DNA of 64,000 nt, taken from assembly GCF_036867415.1 (NCBI RefSeq), contig NZ_JBAJHU010000001.1:372001-436000 (forward strand), given 5' to 3'. Numbering within the stretch: the first letter of the stretch is position 1; each line of letters opens with the position of its first letter. A program made the position numbers and the translations under genes. The notes beneath the pieces are model-generated. The model had not been told where the DNA came from. It did not search any database and saw only the letters and a list, made by a program, of their open reading frames with translations. The DNA is from Rossellomorea sp036867415 (GTDB taxonomy: Bacteria > Bacillota > Bacilli > Bacillales > Bacillaceae_B). Below, one piece after another: positions 1 to 8,527 of this stretch.

Positions 1-2
1 TT

Positions 3-467
3 GTATCGGAAAGCTATATGGCATTTAAATCAGATACTGCATCGCTTTATTCACGATTAATTGAAGGGAATTATCCAACCGTTTCAGGATTACTGCCAAA
101 AGATGCGAAGACGGTCATAACCCTTGACACTAAAAAGTTATTAAAAGGAATTGACAGGGCATGTCTATTTGCAAGTGAATGGAAAAATAACAATGTGTAT
201 GTAGAAATCAAAGATGGTACGAAAATAAAGATTTCCTCCAACTCCTCAGAAATAGGGAAAATAGAAGAAACACAGCCTATAAAGAGCATAGACGGAGAAA
301 TGGAGTTAAGCATCTCACTGGATGGGAATTTTCTAATGGATGCTTTAAGAGCAATAAAAGAGGAAGAAATAAGAGTAAGCTTCGGTGGATCAATGAAACC
401 CGTGTTGATCGAACCTATCGGAAATTCTACTTGTCTGCATCTTATTTCTCCGGTGCGGTCGTATTAA
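3..467 (+). CDS. DNA polymerase III beta subunit (sliding clamp) paralogue, 5'-truncated by the window
   Basis: The reading frame is open from the first bases, so the gene begins outside the window; about 154 C-terminal residues are visible of a family that is usually about 378 long. They match clamp domains II and III: a segment SRLIEGNYP like the SRLLDGNYP of Bacillus DnaN, then ISSNS, RVSFGGSMKPVLI and a C-terminus LISPVRSY close to the usual LPVRTY. The clamp encircles DNA and tethers the replicase. The divergence from remembered B. subtilis DnaN and the absence of dnaA, recF or gyrB downstream suggest a second copy, not the origin-linked gene. That is inference, because the upstream side is not visible. 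Confidence 0.85.
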   Translation, partial: VSESYMAFKSDTASLYSRLIEGNYPTVSGLLPKDAKTVITLDTKKLLKGIDRACLFASEWKNNNVYVEIKDGTKIKISSNSSEIGKIEETQPIKSIDGEMELSISLDGNFLMDALRAIKEEEIRVSFGGSMKPVLIEPIGNSTCLHLISPVRSY

Positions 468-600
468 TTTTCTTATTAATGGGAGCAATGGCTGGAGACC
501 TTTCAGTGATGTTCAGCTATTTCATTATCTATTATTTTCTATTAGGCAGGATCGTTTATTAACATCACAATATTTTAATTATGAAGAGAGAATAAATGAA

Positions 601-831
601 GTGCCTATAATGGACAGATTATTCGGAGCATTAATTATTTCATTAGTTTTATTAACTTCAGCATTGCTATCGGTGATACTATCTTCTGAAGAAGGTTTCA
701 TTTTCTCGGTAGTCTGTATAGGATTGTCAGCATTAATCGGCATAATACTGCTTACTACCGGTAAAGAAGAAATACCTGGAAAACTGCTATCTGACGAAGA
801 TGTAGAAAAGGAGTTAGATGATAAACCCTAA
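601..831 (+). CDS. small two-helix membrane protein, unknown function
   Basis: About 74-76 residues. Residues 7-27 and 34-53 are hydrophobic helices, followed by a charged tail rich in Glu, Asp and Lys. The start is either GTG at 601 or ATG at 610; the ribosome site is weak for both. I do not recognise the family. The preceding 468-600 stretch contains no gene, although one frame just after the clamp stop reads as a hydrophobic peptide of about 30 residues, possibly a relic of another membrane protein. Confidence 0.55.
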   Translation: MPIMDRLFGALIISLVLLTSALLSVILSSEEGFIFSVVCIGLSALIGIILLTTGKEEIPGKLLSDEDVEKELDDKP

Positions 832-908
832 AAGCTAAGCTTTTCATTATATATAAGCTTAATCCAAGAAAATCATTTTTCTTTATATAAATTTCAAGGA
901 GGATGTAC

Positions 909-1682
909 ATGAACTATAAAATTGTCTTCCTCGACGTCGACGGAACCATCACTCACCACGAAAACGGCAGCATTCCAAATTCCACAGTCGAGGCGATTAA
1001 TACGTTGATTAGTAAAGGGATAAAGGTGGTGGCTGCGACAGGAAGGCCATTGTCCATGTGCAAGGAACTAGAAGAGTTAGGAATCGGCACGTTTATCACA
1101 GCAAACGGCGGTTACGTAAAACATGGGCATGAAGTGATTCATAAAGTGCCGATGGATCGGACAATCGTTCAGGAAGTGGTGGAATTTGCGAAAACAGAGA
1201 ATAACGGATTGTCCTTTTACACAGAAGGGTTCAGTATGAATGGTGTTACAGAAGGAGGGATTTTGACGGCACTGAAGGAAACACTGTCTCTTGATGAATA
1301 TCCTGAAACGAATTCCTCAATCCATGAGGAAGATGTATTTTTACTGTGTCTGTTTGCAGATGATGAAACGGTGGGGAAGTACACAAAAACGTTCCCGCAT
1401 CTTACATTCAGACGGTGGCATCCTTATGTGCTGAATGTTTTGCAGGAGGATGTGTCGAAGTCCAGGGCGATAATGAAGACGCTGGAGTTTTTCGGAATCG
1501 ATCAATCGGAAGCGATTGCCTTTGGTGACGGGGAGAATGATATCGATATGCTCGAATTGGCAGGGCTGGGAATCGCGATGGGGAATGGCAGCGAAAAATT
1601 AAAGGCTGTTGCGGATTTTGTGACGAAGCCGTCGGGTGAGGACGGGATTGAATTTGCGTTAAGGAAGTTTGCTGTGATTTAG
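909..1682 (+). CDS. Cof-type HAD-superfamily phosphatase
   Basis: HAD hydrolase of the IIB (Cof) class, about 257 residues, probably a cytoplasmic sugar-phosphate or FMN-type phosphatase. Motif I is LDVDGT near the N-terminus (nucleophile and acid-base Asp), motif II is AATGRP, and motif IV is GDGENDIDM near residue 200. The C2-type cap lies between motifs II and IV. An ATG at 903 abuts AAGGAGG, so the ATG at 909 with six bases of spacing is the better start. The substrate cannot be told from sequence. Confidence 0.88.
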   Translation: MNYKIVFLDVDGTITHHENGSIPNSTVEAINTLISKGIKVVAATGRPLSMCKELEELGIGTFITANGGYVKHGHEVIHKVPMDRTIVQEVVEFAKTENNGLSFYTEGFSMNGVTEGGILTALKETLSLDEYPETNSSIHEEDVFLLCLFADDETVGKYTKTFPHLTFRRWHPYVLNVLQEDVSKSRAIMKTLEFFGIDQSEAIAFGDGENDIDMLELAGLGIAMGNGSEKLKAVADFVTKPSGEDGIEFALRKFAVI

Positions 1683-1759
1683 ATTATTGTTTGATGAACT
1701 GCTGGGGGAAGAAACCCTGAGGCAGGGCACAATTTAATAAAAAAGAGAGGGGTTCCACA

Positions 1760-3106
1760 ATGAATCATCCAGACTTAAAAGCAAGATCACCTTGGTCAGA
1801 ATTAAATGATGTTCAAGCTGTGAAAATTTCTCCGGTAGATAACAAAATCAACCACGATATAACGATCCCTGGGAGCAAAAGTTTTACCAACAGAGCATTG
1901 ATCATGGCTGCTTTGGCCCGCGGAACGTCCACTTTGAGCGGTATCTTGAAGAGTGATGATTCGTATTGGTGCATTGATGCACTCAGAAAGCTTGGCATTA
2001 CCGTCGATGTGGATGGAGAGACCGTTACGGTTCACGGATGTAACGCCAAGTGGCCGATAAAAGAATGCAGTGTATATATTGGAGCAGCCGGAACAATTGC
2101 CCGTTTTCTGCCTGGCGCAATGGCAGCTGGCAGTGATGGTGATTGGGTCATTGAGGCAAGCAATCGCATGAGTGAACGGCCGATTGAACCATTGCTTAAC
2201 GCCCTTGGGGATCTTGGGGCTGAAATAGACTATTTGAATAAGGAAGGGTATTTGCCCATCCGGATTAAAGCCGGTGGTCTCAGTGGCGGCGAGGTGAGTA
2301 TTTCAGGCAGGATCTCCAGCCAATTTATCAGCGGAATCCTTTTGGCAAGTCCATACGCTGAAAGAGACGTAACCGTTACGATTCCTGACACCATCGTTCA
2401 GAAAGAATACGTTCGAATTACATTGGGTTTGATGGAACAGTTCGGTGTGGAAGCGACATTCAACGATGACCTCACCCAAATCGTTGTCCCTGCATCACAT
2501 TATGCCGGCAGGGAACTTGAACTGGAAGCCGACGCCTCAACGGCAAGCTATTTTCTGGCATTGGCTGCGATCACAAATGGGCGGATCAGAATCAACAATC
2601 TCTCCGTCAAAACGAACCAGCCTGATATTGGGATGTTGGATGTGTATGAAAAAATGGGGTGCACGGTTGTCAGGGGTGACGGCTATATCGAGCTCACGGG
2701 GACCCCGGCCCTCAAAGGCGGGTTTGACATCAGCATGAAAGAAATGTCCGACCAAGCACTGACCCTCGCTTGCATCGCACCATTTACTACAGGTCATATC
2801 ACCATAAGAGACATCGAACACATCCGTCATCACGAATCGGACCGGATCAGTGCAATCTGCAAAGAGTTAGGCAAACTGGGGATCAAGACGGAGGAATTTG
2901 ACGATGGATTGACGGTTCACCCGGGTAACCCACAACCGGCAGAATTGGTTTCATACGACGACCATCGAGTGGCCATGTCTCTGGCATTGATCGGAACAAG
3001 GGTGCCGGGTGTGATACTAAACGATCCGGGCTGTGTGTCGAAGACGTGTCCGGGTTATTTTGAGATGCTGGATGGGCTGGGAGTAAGGATTGAGTACGTG
3101 GAGTGA
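1760..3106 (+). CDS. aroA: 3-phosphoshikimate 1-carboxyvinyltransferase (EPSP synthase)
   Basis: Joins shikimate-3-phosphate and phosphoenolpyruvate in the sixth step of the shikimate pathway. 448 residues, slightly long for the family because of an N-terminal tail of about 20 residues. Visible motifs: IPGSKS (Lys40), RMSERPIEPL, ISSQFISG (shikimate-phosphate binding), DQALTLA (catalytic Asp), HHESDR (catalytic Glu) and YDDHRVAMS. The PEP/glyphosate loop reads IGAAGTIARFLPG instead of the usual LGNAGTAMRPL. No other aro or trp gene is nearby, so this may be a second or relocated EPSP synthase. The ribosome site is GAGAGGGG. Confidence 0.9.
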   Translation: MNHPDLKARSPWSELNDVQAVKISPVDNKINHDITIPGSKSFTNRALIMAALARGTSTLSGILKSDDSYWCIDALRKLGITVDVDGETVTVHGCNAKWPIKECSVYIGAAGTIARFLPGAMAAGSDGDWVIEASNRMSERPIEPLLNALGDLGAEIDYLNKEGYLPIRIKAGGLSGGEVSISGRISSQFISGILLASPYAERDVTVTIPDTIVQKEYVRITLGLMEQFGVEATFNDDLTQIVVPASHYAGRELELEADASTASYFLALAAITNGRIRINNLSVKTNQPDIGMLDVYEKMGCTVVRGDGYIELTGTPALKGGFDISMKEMSDQALTLACIAPFTTGHITIRDIEHIRHHESDRISAICKELGKLGIKTEEFDDGLTVHPGNPQPAELVSYDDHRVAMSLALIGTRVPGVILNDPGCVSKTCPGYFEMLDGLGVRIEYVE

Positions 3107-3355
3107 ATGTGGGAATCCTTTTTGCAGTTGGATGGACCTCCGGCGCGAAGAAGTCGCAGTTTGCAGCTCTATTTCTCGAAGCTTTTTTTGTGGGGAATCT
3201 TGTTGCAAAAGCCTGACTCCCCTCCATTTCCCCTCCTGATCCGTATATCAGACGCACATTTATCCGGAATAAACTAAGTAACTCCTAATATTATAAGAAA
3301 ATTGAAACACTTTCCTTCCTTATACGTAAATGTAAAGACAGGGGAGGTTGTTACT

Positions 3356-3847
3356 GTGAAAAATACCATTGGATTACTCATGAAATTATTCGTTTTAGCG
3401 TCTGTGTTCGTTTTAGTTGCAGGATGCAGCTCTCAAGAGGAAGATAAGGATGTAAAGACCATCGAAACTTTTTTGGGAAAAGAATTCACGGGGCCAGGTG
3501 AAGAATTAGCATCTGCCCTTGAAAAAGGACCGTCGCAATTAAAAGAGTATGCAGAAGAAAATTATAAGCCTCTGGTCATGAATGTGGGGGATATGATGGA
3601 TGCCAACCACATTTTAGTATTTCAACAATTTGCGTATGAAAAGGGCTATCAATTAAAGCCGGCAGCCATTGATATAGAAAAGGTTGAAGATCAGGCTTAT
3701 CAGTACGAAGTGGAAGTCGAGTATGAAAAAGATGGTCAGAAAAATACTGCAGCCATCACTGCAAGAGTGAATCTCAATGACGAAGGCGAGATTGTAACCA
3801 TTCGAAATATGGATGATGGTGGATTGTTGGAGATGTTGAGGAAATAG
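3356..3847 (+). CDS. small lipoprotein, unknown function
   Basis: The frame is open from 3302, but GTG at 3356 follows GGGAGG with eight bases of spacing and gives a clean type II signal peptide: a Lys-containing start, a hydrophobic core (LMKLFVLASVFVLV) and a lipobox VAGC. The mature part, about 140 residues, is acidic and soluble, with a predicted alpha/beta character and no motif I recognise. It should be anchored to the outer face of the membrane. It stands alone; the 250 bases before it show no gene. Confidence 0.7.
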   Translation: MKNTIGLLMKLFVLASVFVLVAGCSSQEEDKDVKTIETFLGKEFTGPGEELASALEKGPSQLKEYAEENYKPLVMNVGDMMDANHILVFQQFAYEKGYQLKPAAIDIEKVEDQAYQYEVEVEYEKDGQKNTAAITARVNLNDEGEIVTIRNMDDGGLLEMLRK

Positions 3848-4198
3848 TGGGGTAATCGAAGGCAACCAATATGGTATGCAGCGGGTTTGGATTTCGAATA
3901 CAAAAACTAAATTGGCACACCAATCAGCAGTCCTATTCGTAACTGAATTTGACTGCTTCTTTTTGTTGATATATATAGGGGTTAATAAAATAAACGGTAA
4001 TCCGACCGGAATTTCGAACCCTTTTAAACATGGGGTCATACGTTTTTGTCAGTATGAAAGTTCGCATGCTCATTGTTATACCAATTGGTGTGCTACAAAT
4101 GATTTTTACTGGCAGGGGGTGGGTGTTGATTTTTGAGAGGCAGATCAAAAAGCAGACATTTTTTTATCCTTCATTGTGAGTAACCACTGATTGTTTTA

Positions 4199-4385
4199 AT
4201 AAGGGGATTTTTTCCCCTTATCCTGCAGAATCGGGCTAGGTTCGGGGATATAAGGGGAGTTTTTCCCGTTAAGACTAGGTAAAATGTCCATTTTCATGCT
4301 TTTGAAGTAAATAGGGGGAATGTTTCCCTCTATTTACTCCATATTTCGTGTTAATTTCTCAATAAGAGGAATTTCTCCCTTTATT
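4199..4385. repeat. array of four related palindromes in a gene-free stretch
   Basis: Between the lipoprotein stop (3847) and 4434 there is no convincing gene. This stretch instead holds four imperfect palindromes of the form ATAAGGGGA-TTTTT-TCCCCTTAT: 4199-4221, 4250-4271, 4306-4338 (15-base arms around a 3-base centre) and 4361-4385. Their centres are about 51, 61 and 51 bases apart. Arms carry compensating changes (for example AAATAGNGGGAA against TTCCCTCTATTT), so pairing is kept while sequence drifts. They could be RNA hairpins or protein sites. The intervening sequence is not repeated. Confidence 0.75.
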
Positions 4386-4434
4386 TTGGCAGTTTATTTT
4401 ATGGAAATCGCTAACCAGTGCTGATCTTGGGATA

Positions 4435-4470
4435 AAAAATGCTTGGAGCACCTGTCTCCAAGCATTTTTC
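4435..4470 (+). terminator. intrinsic terminator
   Basis: Perfect stem AAAAATGCTTGGAG / CTCCAAGCATTTTT around a 7-base loop, ending in a T run. It is about 590 bases past the lipoprotein stop, so it would end any long 3' transcript that includes the palindrome array. Confidence 0.8.
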
Positions 4471-4602
4471 TATTCTGATTTTCTTGCCAAATGGCTTCTT
4501 AATTTTGGTGCGAATTACTATACGAAAAGCAATGTTCATTCATATTTTGTACTTCAAAACAGAACCCCTTAGTTGGTATGCACCTATTTAATAATTGAAA
4601 AT

Positions 4603-4632
4603 GCTCAGGGTTTTATGAACTCTGAGCTAGTC
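4603..4632 (-). terminator. hairpin after the minus-strand Nudix operon
   Basis: Stem GCTCAGGGTT / AACTCTGAGC around a 5-base loop, about 50 bases past the Nudix stop. Read on the minus strand it is followed by ATTTTC; on the plus strand it is followed by a T-rich run, so it may work in either direction. Confidence 0.6.
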
Positions 4633-4676
4633 ATTTTTATAAAGGTGGACATCCCATACCCGTATATTGTACCAAA

Positions 4677-5168
4677 TCACAGCTGCCCTGCAGCCTCATC
4701 AAGTATGACCTGATACAACCCATTCCAATCCCGATAATAATCCGCAACGTCACCCGGATGAATGAACATTCTCTCACCAGACTCATATTTCCCCATAAAT
4801 TCATGCAATTGCTCAATATTCATCCGGTAAAAAACTTGATACCCTACTTTGGGGTAGGGCCCATCCTTATCCCAGACAGGGTTTTCGCTATGGTCAACGG
4901 TGATATGGCCCAATAGTGAAAGTCTTCCTGAAACATAGCCTTCTTCATAAGCCTCACGATTCAGGCAGTCTTCAGCAGTTTCCCCGTCTTCGATATGACC
5001 TCCCGGAAAGTCCCAGCCCCGATGATGTAAGTTCACCAATAATAATTGATCATCCCTGAAACAAAATCCATGAACACTTGTGATCCTGTCCCTTGGTGGG
5101 AGCTGCTTATCGGCCTTCCAGGTTAATTTCACCTTTGCTTCTCCCCAATGCACATAGGTTGCTGTCAT
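4677..5168 (-). CDS. Nudix hydrolase
   Basis: 163 residues. The Nudix box is near complete: GHIEDGE, seven residues, then REAYEEGY (residues about 57-79), which binds the metal and cleaves nucleoside-diphosphate-linked substrates. It is preceded by a typical beta-strand run VHGFCFRDDQLLLV. Last gene of a minus-strand group: its ATG follows GGGAGAGA and lies 15 bases after the acetyltransferase stop. The substrate is unknown. Confidence 0.88.
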   Translation of the reverse strand: MTATYVHWGEAKVKLTWKADKQLPPRDRITSVHGFCFRDDQLLLVNLHHRGWDFPGGHIEDGETAEDCLNREAYEEGYVSGRLSLLGHITVDHSENPVWDKDGPYPKVGYQVFYRMNIEQLHEFMGKYESGERMFIHPGDVADYYRDWNGLYQVILDEAAGQL

Positions 5169-5183
5169 GCGATATCTCTCCCT

Positions 5184-5630
5184 CTAGTCGAGTAAATTCT
5201 TTTCGAGAACGATCTTGTGCCGTCCCTTTTCGTCCGTGTACGTATCGATGACATCAAATCCGTTTTTGATATTCAGGATCAACATGCCCCGCCATTTGTT
5301 CATGGTTTTGGTCTGAACGACATGATAACCATGTTCTTTTAAATGACGATGCTGCATGTACAATAACTTCGATGCAATCCCGTACTTTCTATAATTCGAA
5401 TCGACACCGCCAAGCCAGCTGTAAAACGTGGTGCGATCAAGTTCATACCCAATCTTATAGCCGATCACCTTCTCATCATGTGTCGCAGTAATGACCAACA
5501 GGTTGGGCTTACGACTCATTTTATTGGTCAGATTATCACTGCTTCCGAAAATATGTTTATGTAAGTCTATCATTCCCTCAAGCGTATCGGGGTCCGGGGT
5601 CGATCGAATAATCGTGTAATCTGCGTTCAA
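5184..5630 (-). CDS. GNAT-family N-acetyltransferase
   Basis: 148 residues. The acetyl-CoA binding region is visible as WLGGVDSNYRKYGIASKLL (motif A, near residues 71-89), followed by QHRHLKEHGYH. The start is TTG at 5630, set by AAGGAGGAG eight bases upstream. That ribosome site lies inside the end of the preceding small gene, whose TGA overlaps this TTG, so the two are probably translationally coupled. The acceptor substrate is unknown. Confidence 0.85.
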   Translation of the reverse strand: MNADYTIIRSTPDPDTLEGMIDLHKHIFGSSDNLTNKMSRKPNLLVITATHDEKVIGYKIGYELDRTTFYSWLGGVDSNYRKYGIASKLLYMQHRHLKEHGYHVVQTKTMNKWRGMLILNIKNGFDVIDTYTDEKGRHKIVLEKNLLD

Positions 5631-5806
5631 TGGATCTCCTCCTTACCGTTCATCCTTTTTCTTAACAAAAATACGTATCTTGCATTAATGAAATACAACG
5701 TCCCGAAGAAAAACAAAACGGCAGACACCCAGCTCGCAACCGCTGAATAATGGCAATTCAATACATATTCATTGATTAAATTAACAACTACCATCAACGC
5801 CATCAT
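5627..5806 (-). CDS. 59-residue membrane protein, coupled to the acetyltransferase
   Basis: A short frame starting MMALMVVVNLINEY and ending RKRMNGKEEIH, with two hydrophobic segments (about residues 3-12 and 22-43) and a basic tail. It starts at ATG 5806 or 5803, after AAGGTGGG. Its last codons encode the ribosome site of the acetyltransferase and its stop overlaps that gene's TTG start. The overlap and the position in a tight same-strand run are the main support; no family is recognised. Confidence 0.65.
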   Translation of the reverse strand: MMALMVVVNLINEYVLNCHYSAVASWVSAVLFFFGTLYFINARYVFLLRKRMNGKEEIH

Positions 5807-5844
5807 ATTTCACTGTATTCCCACCTTGTCGATCATTCTTTGTT

Positions 5845-6036
5845 CTAATAAACTGTATGAAACAACCAAACAACAAGAAAGATGCTTCCGATGCCCCAGG
5901 CTGTGATTCCTGTGATCCACCATACGATTGATTGTACATTTGGATTTTTCTTGGAGTCTATCTTTCTTTTAATAAAAATAAGCACAGTAAATCCGATTGA
6001 AAAGAACCCAACAGTCAACCAAAGTAAATAATTCAT
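5845..6036 (-). CDS. 63-residue two-helix membrane protein
   Basis: Two clear helices, residues 1-22 and 38-60, with a Lys/Arg-rich loop KRKIDSKKNPN between them. ATG at 6036 follows AAGGGCGG. It lies 38 bases before the 59-residue gene and 26 bases after the preceding small gene, forming an operon of tiny membrane proteins. Unrecognised family. Confidence 0.6.
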   Translation of the reverse strand: MNYLLWLTVGFFSIGFTVLIFIKRKIDSKKNPNVQSIVWWITGITAWGIGSIFLVVWLFHTVY

Positions 6037-6062
6037 ACCCGATCCGCCCTTCTTATCTTGAA

Positions 6063-6260
6063 TTATTTATCCAATAGCAGAAGCAGATAACTGCCTGCAC
6101 AGAGAAACATTGCCACTTGGGTGAGGATGTAAATGGAGAGTTCAATGGGGGTCAGTTTGCGTTCTTTCTTCGTTTTTTTGAAGTGGCGAAAATAAAAAAG
6201 TGAGCAGAGTAGAAGGATGACTGCAGTAAGTTGGAATGTGTTCTTTAATATACTGGTCAA
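6063..6260 (-). CDS. 65-residue two-helix membrane protein
   Basis: First gene of the minus-strand group. An ATG exists at 6278, but the AAAGGAG inside it sits eight bases before a TTG at 6260, which is the more likely start (LTSILKNTFQ). Two helices (about residues 8-22 and 41-62) flank a basic stretch HFKKTKKERK. A basic cytoplasmic loop between two helices is shared with the next two genes, though I see no clear sequence homology between the three. Confidence 0.6.
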   Translation of the reverse strand: MTSILKNTFQLTAVILLLCSLFYFRHFKKTKKERKLTPIELSIYILTQVAMFLCAGSYLLLLLDK

Positions 6261-6393
6261 TGGAACATCTCCTTTCATATGTGTATTTTACCATAAGGTT
6301 CCAAATGATATGGAGTACGCTTCCACCTCTCCAACGAGATTATGATAAAATGATGCGAACATGAAAATTTAATGTAGTAGGTTGTGCTGGACA

Positions 6394-7347
6394 ATGAACT
6401 TATTTGAAAAATTATATACGCTTATTATTTTCTTAGCCGTTGTGATTGGTTTAAGTATTGGACAAGTGGAACCTATCAGGGCAAATGCGGAAAGTTTTAT
6501 TGTTCCTGTACTGGCAGCTATGCTCTATATCACTTTTTTACAAGTACCCATTGAGGAAATAAAGAAAGCCTTTCGAAATATCAAGTTTACCTGTACTTCG
6601 ATTCTGATTAACTTTGTCTGGACACCTGTACTGGCATGGCTTCTGGCGATGGTCTTTCTGGGCGGCAATCCCTCTCTATATATAGGCTTTATCATGCTGA
6701 TGGTCACACCATGCACGGACTGGTATCTGATCTTTACGGGTATTGCCAAAGGGAATGTTGCACTCTCGACAGCTATCTTGCCTCTGAATCTAATCTTACA
6801 GGTGCTTTTGCTCCCGGTTTATCTCCTCCTATTCGGTGGAACCACGGGCGTAATAGAGTTGGGCTTTTTATTGGAAAGTATCCTGGTTGTTTTGTTCATT
6901 CCTTTGATCCTCGCCGTTTTGACGAAATATTTAGTAAGGAACAAGCAGCAGCTGAGAGAAAACCTATTATCCAAGCTTTCTGCTTTGCCGATTATGTTCC
7001 TGAGTCTCGCAATCGTTGCCATGTTTGCGTCACAGGGCCAATTGCTGTTTGATCATCTAGCATTAATGTGGCAAATGACCATCCCGATCTTATTGTTTTT
7101 TACGATAAACTTCTTCGTCGGTCAAAAGGCGGGAAAGCTTATGAGGTTCCCGAACGCTGACATTACAAGCTTAAACTTGACTACGCTGGCAAGAAATTCG
7201 CCCATTGCCTTAGCGATTGCCATGACCGCATTTCCGGACCAGCCATTAATCGCATTAACCTTAGTCATAGGTCCGTTACTGGAACTGCCCATTTTGGGAA
7301 TCATCTCGCAGCTTATATTATTTATTACTAAGAAAAAAAGTACATAG
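6394..7347 (+). CDS. arsenic-resistance/bile-acid-symporter-family (ACR3/BASS-like) transporter
   Basis: About 317 residues with some ten hydrophobic helices. The central motif VTPCTDWYLIFT (near residue 108) and the later segment LARNSPIALAIAM match the paired discontinuous-helix regions of the BASS/ACR3 fold, where a conserved Pro-Cys sits in ACR3 arsenite pumps. Annotators usually call this family arsenic resistance protein. No arsR, arsC or ars operator is adjacent, so arsenite as substrate is uncertain. ATG 6394 is preferred; the ribosome site is weak. Confidence 0.75.
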   Translation: MNLFEKLYTLIIFLAVVIGLSIGQVEPIRANAESFIVPVLAAMLYITFLQVPIEEIKKAFRNIKFTCTSILINFVWTPVLAWLLAMVFLGGNPSLYIGFIMLMVTPCTDWYLIFTGIAKGNVALSTAILPLNLILQVLLLPVYLLLFGGTTGVIELGFLLESILVVLFIPLILAVLTKYLVRNKQQLRENLLSKLSALPIMFLSLAIVAMFASQGQLLFDHLALMWQMTIPILLFFTINFFVGQKAGKLMRFPNADITSLNLTTLARNSPIALAIAMTAFPDQPLIALTLVIGPLLELPILGIISQLILFITKKKST

Positions 7348-7355
7348 AAACGCAG

Positions 7356-7394
7356 AAGCATACATCAATGTTGTTATGGATGTGTGCTTTTTTA
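7356..7394 (+). terminator. intrinsic terminator after the transporter
   Basis: Stem AAGCATACATC / GATGTGTGCTT, including G-T pairs, followed by a run of Ts, directly after the transporter stop. Confidence 0.75.
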
Positions 7395-7501
7395 ATCCCT
7401 CTTAGTACATTCATCATTAAAAACCAAGAAATAATGATTGAGGAAGAACGACTTATTTGAAATAATTGGATAAAAGAGAATTTCATTGTAAGGAGAATAG
7501 T

Positions 7502-8455
7502 ATGCCTTCCGAAAAATTGAGTTCACTTGGAAATGAAATCAGGGAAATCGAGCTGAGGTTTAAACAGGAGATTGAGCCTTTCCGGTCGGAGCTGTGGGGA
7601 TATTGTTATAAGTTAACGAGGTCTCCCTGGGATGCCGAGGACCTGGTTCAGGACACACTGCTGAAATCCTTGGGGATATTGGCGAAAGTATACCAGCCCG
7701 TTCATACGAAAGCCTACATATTCAGGGTTGCTACGAATCTATGGATTGATAAAAAAAGGAGGGACCGCAGCCGTGAGCAGCCGCTCAATGAGGAATTTCA
7801 GCAGGACGACGGTGCGTCCTTCAATTTGCAGCTGATTGACAACCTTGATTATCTTGTCGGCCATTTGACTCCGGTTCAATATGTGACGCTGATTCTAACG
7901 GATGCTTTTCAGTTTAAGGCGAAAGAGGCTGCCGGGATCATCGGAACATCCGAGAAAGCAGTGTATACAAATCTCAGCAGGGCGAGAAGGATCCTCAAGG
8001 ATCTTGGTGAAGTCCAAGCCTCACCTGCGAAACGTGCTGCACCCCTTTATCCAAACGGACCATTAAAGACTTTGATTGAGGGGTTCCGGGCGAAAGACCC
8101 TGAACGAATTGCTTCTGTGCTGGGTGAAGAGGTTGTCGTGGACATCACCCATGCCGGATTGGAAATAGGACTGGAGGAAACGAAGAAAAATTCACTGAAA
8201 GACTGGAAGCAGATTGCAGATACACAGTATGAGATCGTGGCTGAATACAAAGAAGTGTGGGGGCGCCCTGTTGTGGTCGAATGGGAAAAGAAGGTTGACG
8301 GCCATTTGTATTTGAACAATATCCATTATGTTGAGACTTATGGGGAAGAAATCACGTATTGGAAGTTTTACTGTTTTTCCTGGGATCTGATGAAGCTTGC
8401 AGCCGATGAACTTGGTGTTAGACTGAATGCGGCTTATTTTTATCATATTTATTAA
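7502..8455 (+). CDS. sigma-70-family (ECF-type) sigma factor with a C-terminal extension
   Basis: 317 residues, much longer than a minimal ECF factor. Region 2 (about 25-95) contains WDAEDLVQDTLLKS and RVATNLWIDKKRR; region 4 (about 130-180) contains the helix-turn-helix AAGIIGTSEKAVYTNLSRARR. The last 130 residues, starting LIEGFRAKDPERI, resemble the SnoaL-like domain of SigJ/ECF41-type factors, which regulates the factor in cis. No anti-sigma gene follows. ATG at 7502 has AAGGAG ahead of it; an upstream in-frame start at 7466 lacks one. Target genes are unknown. Confidence 0.85.
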   Translation: MPSEKLSSLGNEIREIELRFKQEIEPFRSELWGYCYKLTRSPWDAEDLVQDTLLKSLGILAKVYQPVHTKAYIFRVATNLWIDKKRRDRSREQPLNEEFQQDDGASFNLQLIDNLDYLVGHLTPVQYVTLILTDAFQFKAKEAAGIIGTSEKAVYTNLSRARRILKDLGEVQASPAKRAAPLYPNGPLKTLIEGFRAKDPERIASVLGEEVVVDITHAGLEIGLEETKKNSLKDWKQIADTQYEIVAEYKEVWGRPVVVEWEKKVDGHLYLNNIHYVETYGEEITYWKFYCFSWDLMKLAADELGVRLNAAYFYHIY

Positions 8456-8527
8456 TTTCTTCTGTAAGGTTTTTCGCGTTTCATTCGTTCTATTAAGTGA
8501 AGTGAAAAAACAGAGGAGTGTTTTACT

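Noticed and set aside
455..562. Hydrophobic frame directly after the sliding clamp
   Set aside because: It reads like a membrane helix pair but lacks a ribosome site and a plausible start, so it is at most a relic.
3876..4148. Overlapping frames on both strands after the lipoprotein gene
   Set aside because: Neither has a ribosome site. Both overlap a loose long-range inverted pair (GGCACACCAAT / ATTGGTGTGC), which by itself is too short to call an element.
6394..7347. ars arsenic-resistance operon
   Set aside because: No arsR, arsC or ars operator near the transporter; only the family is claimed.
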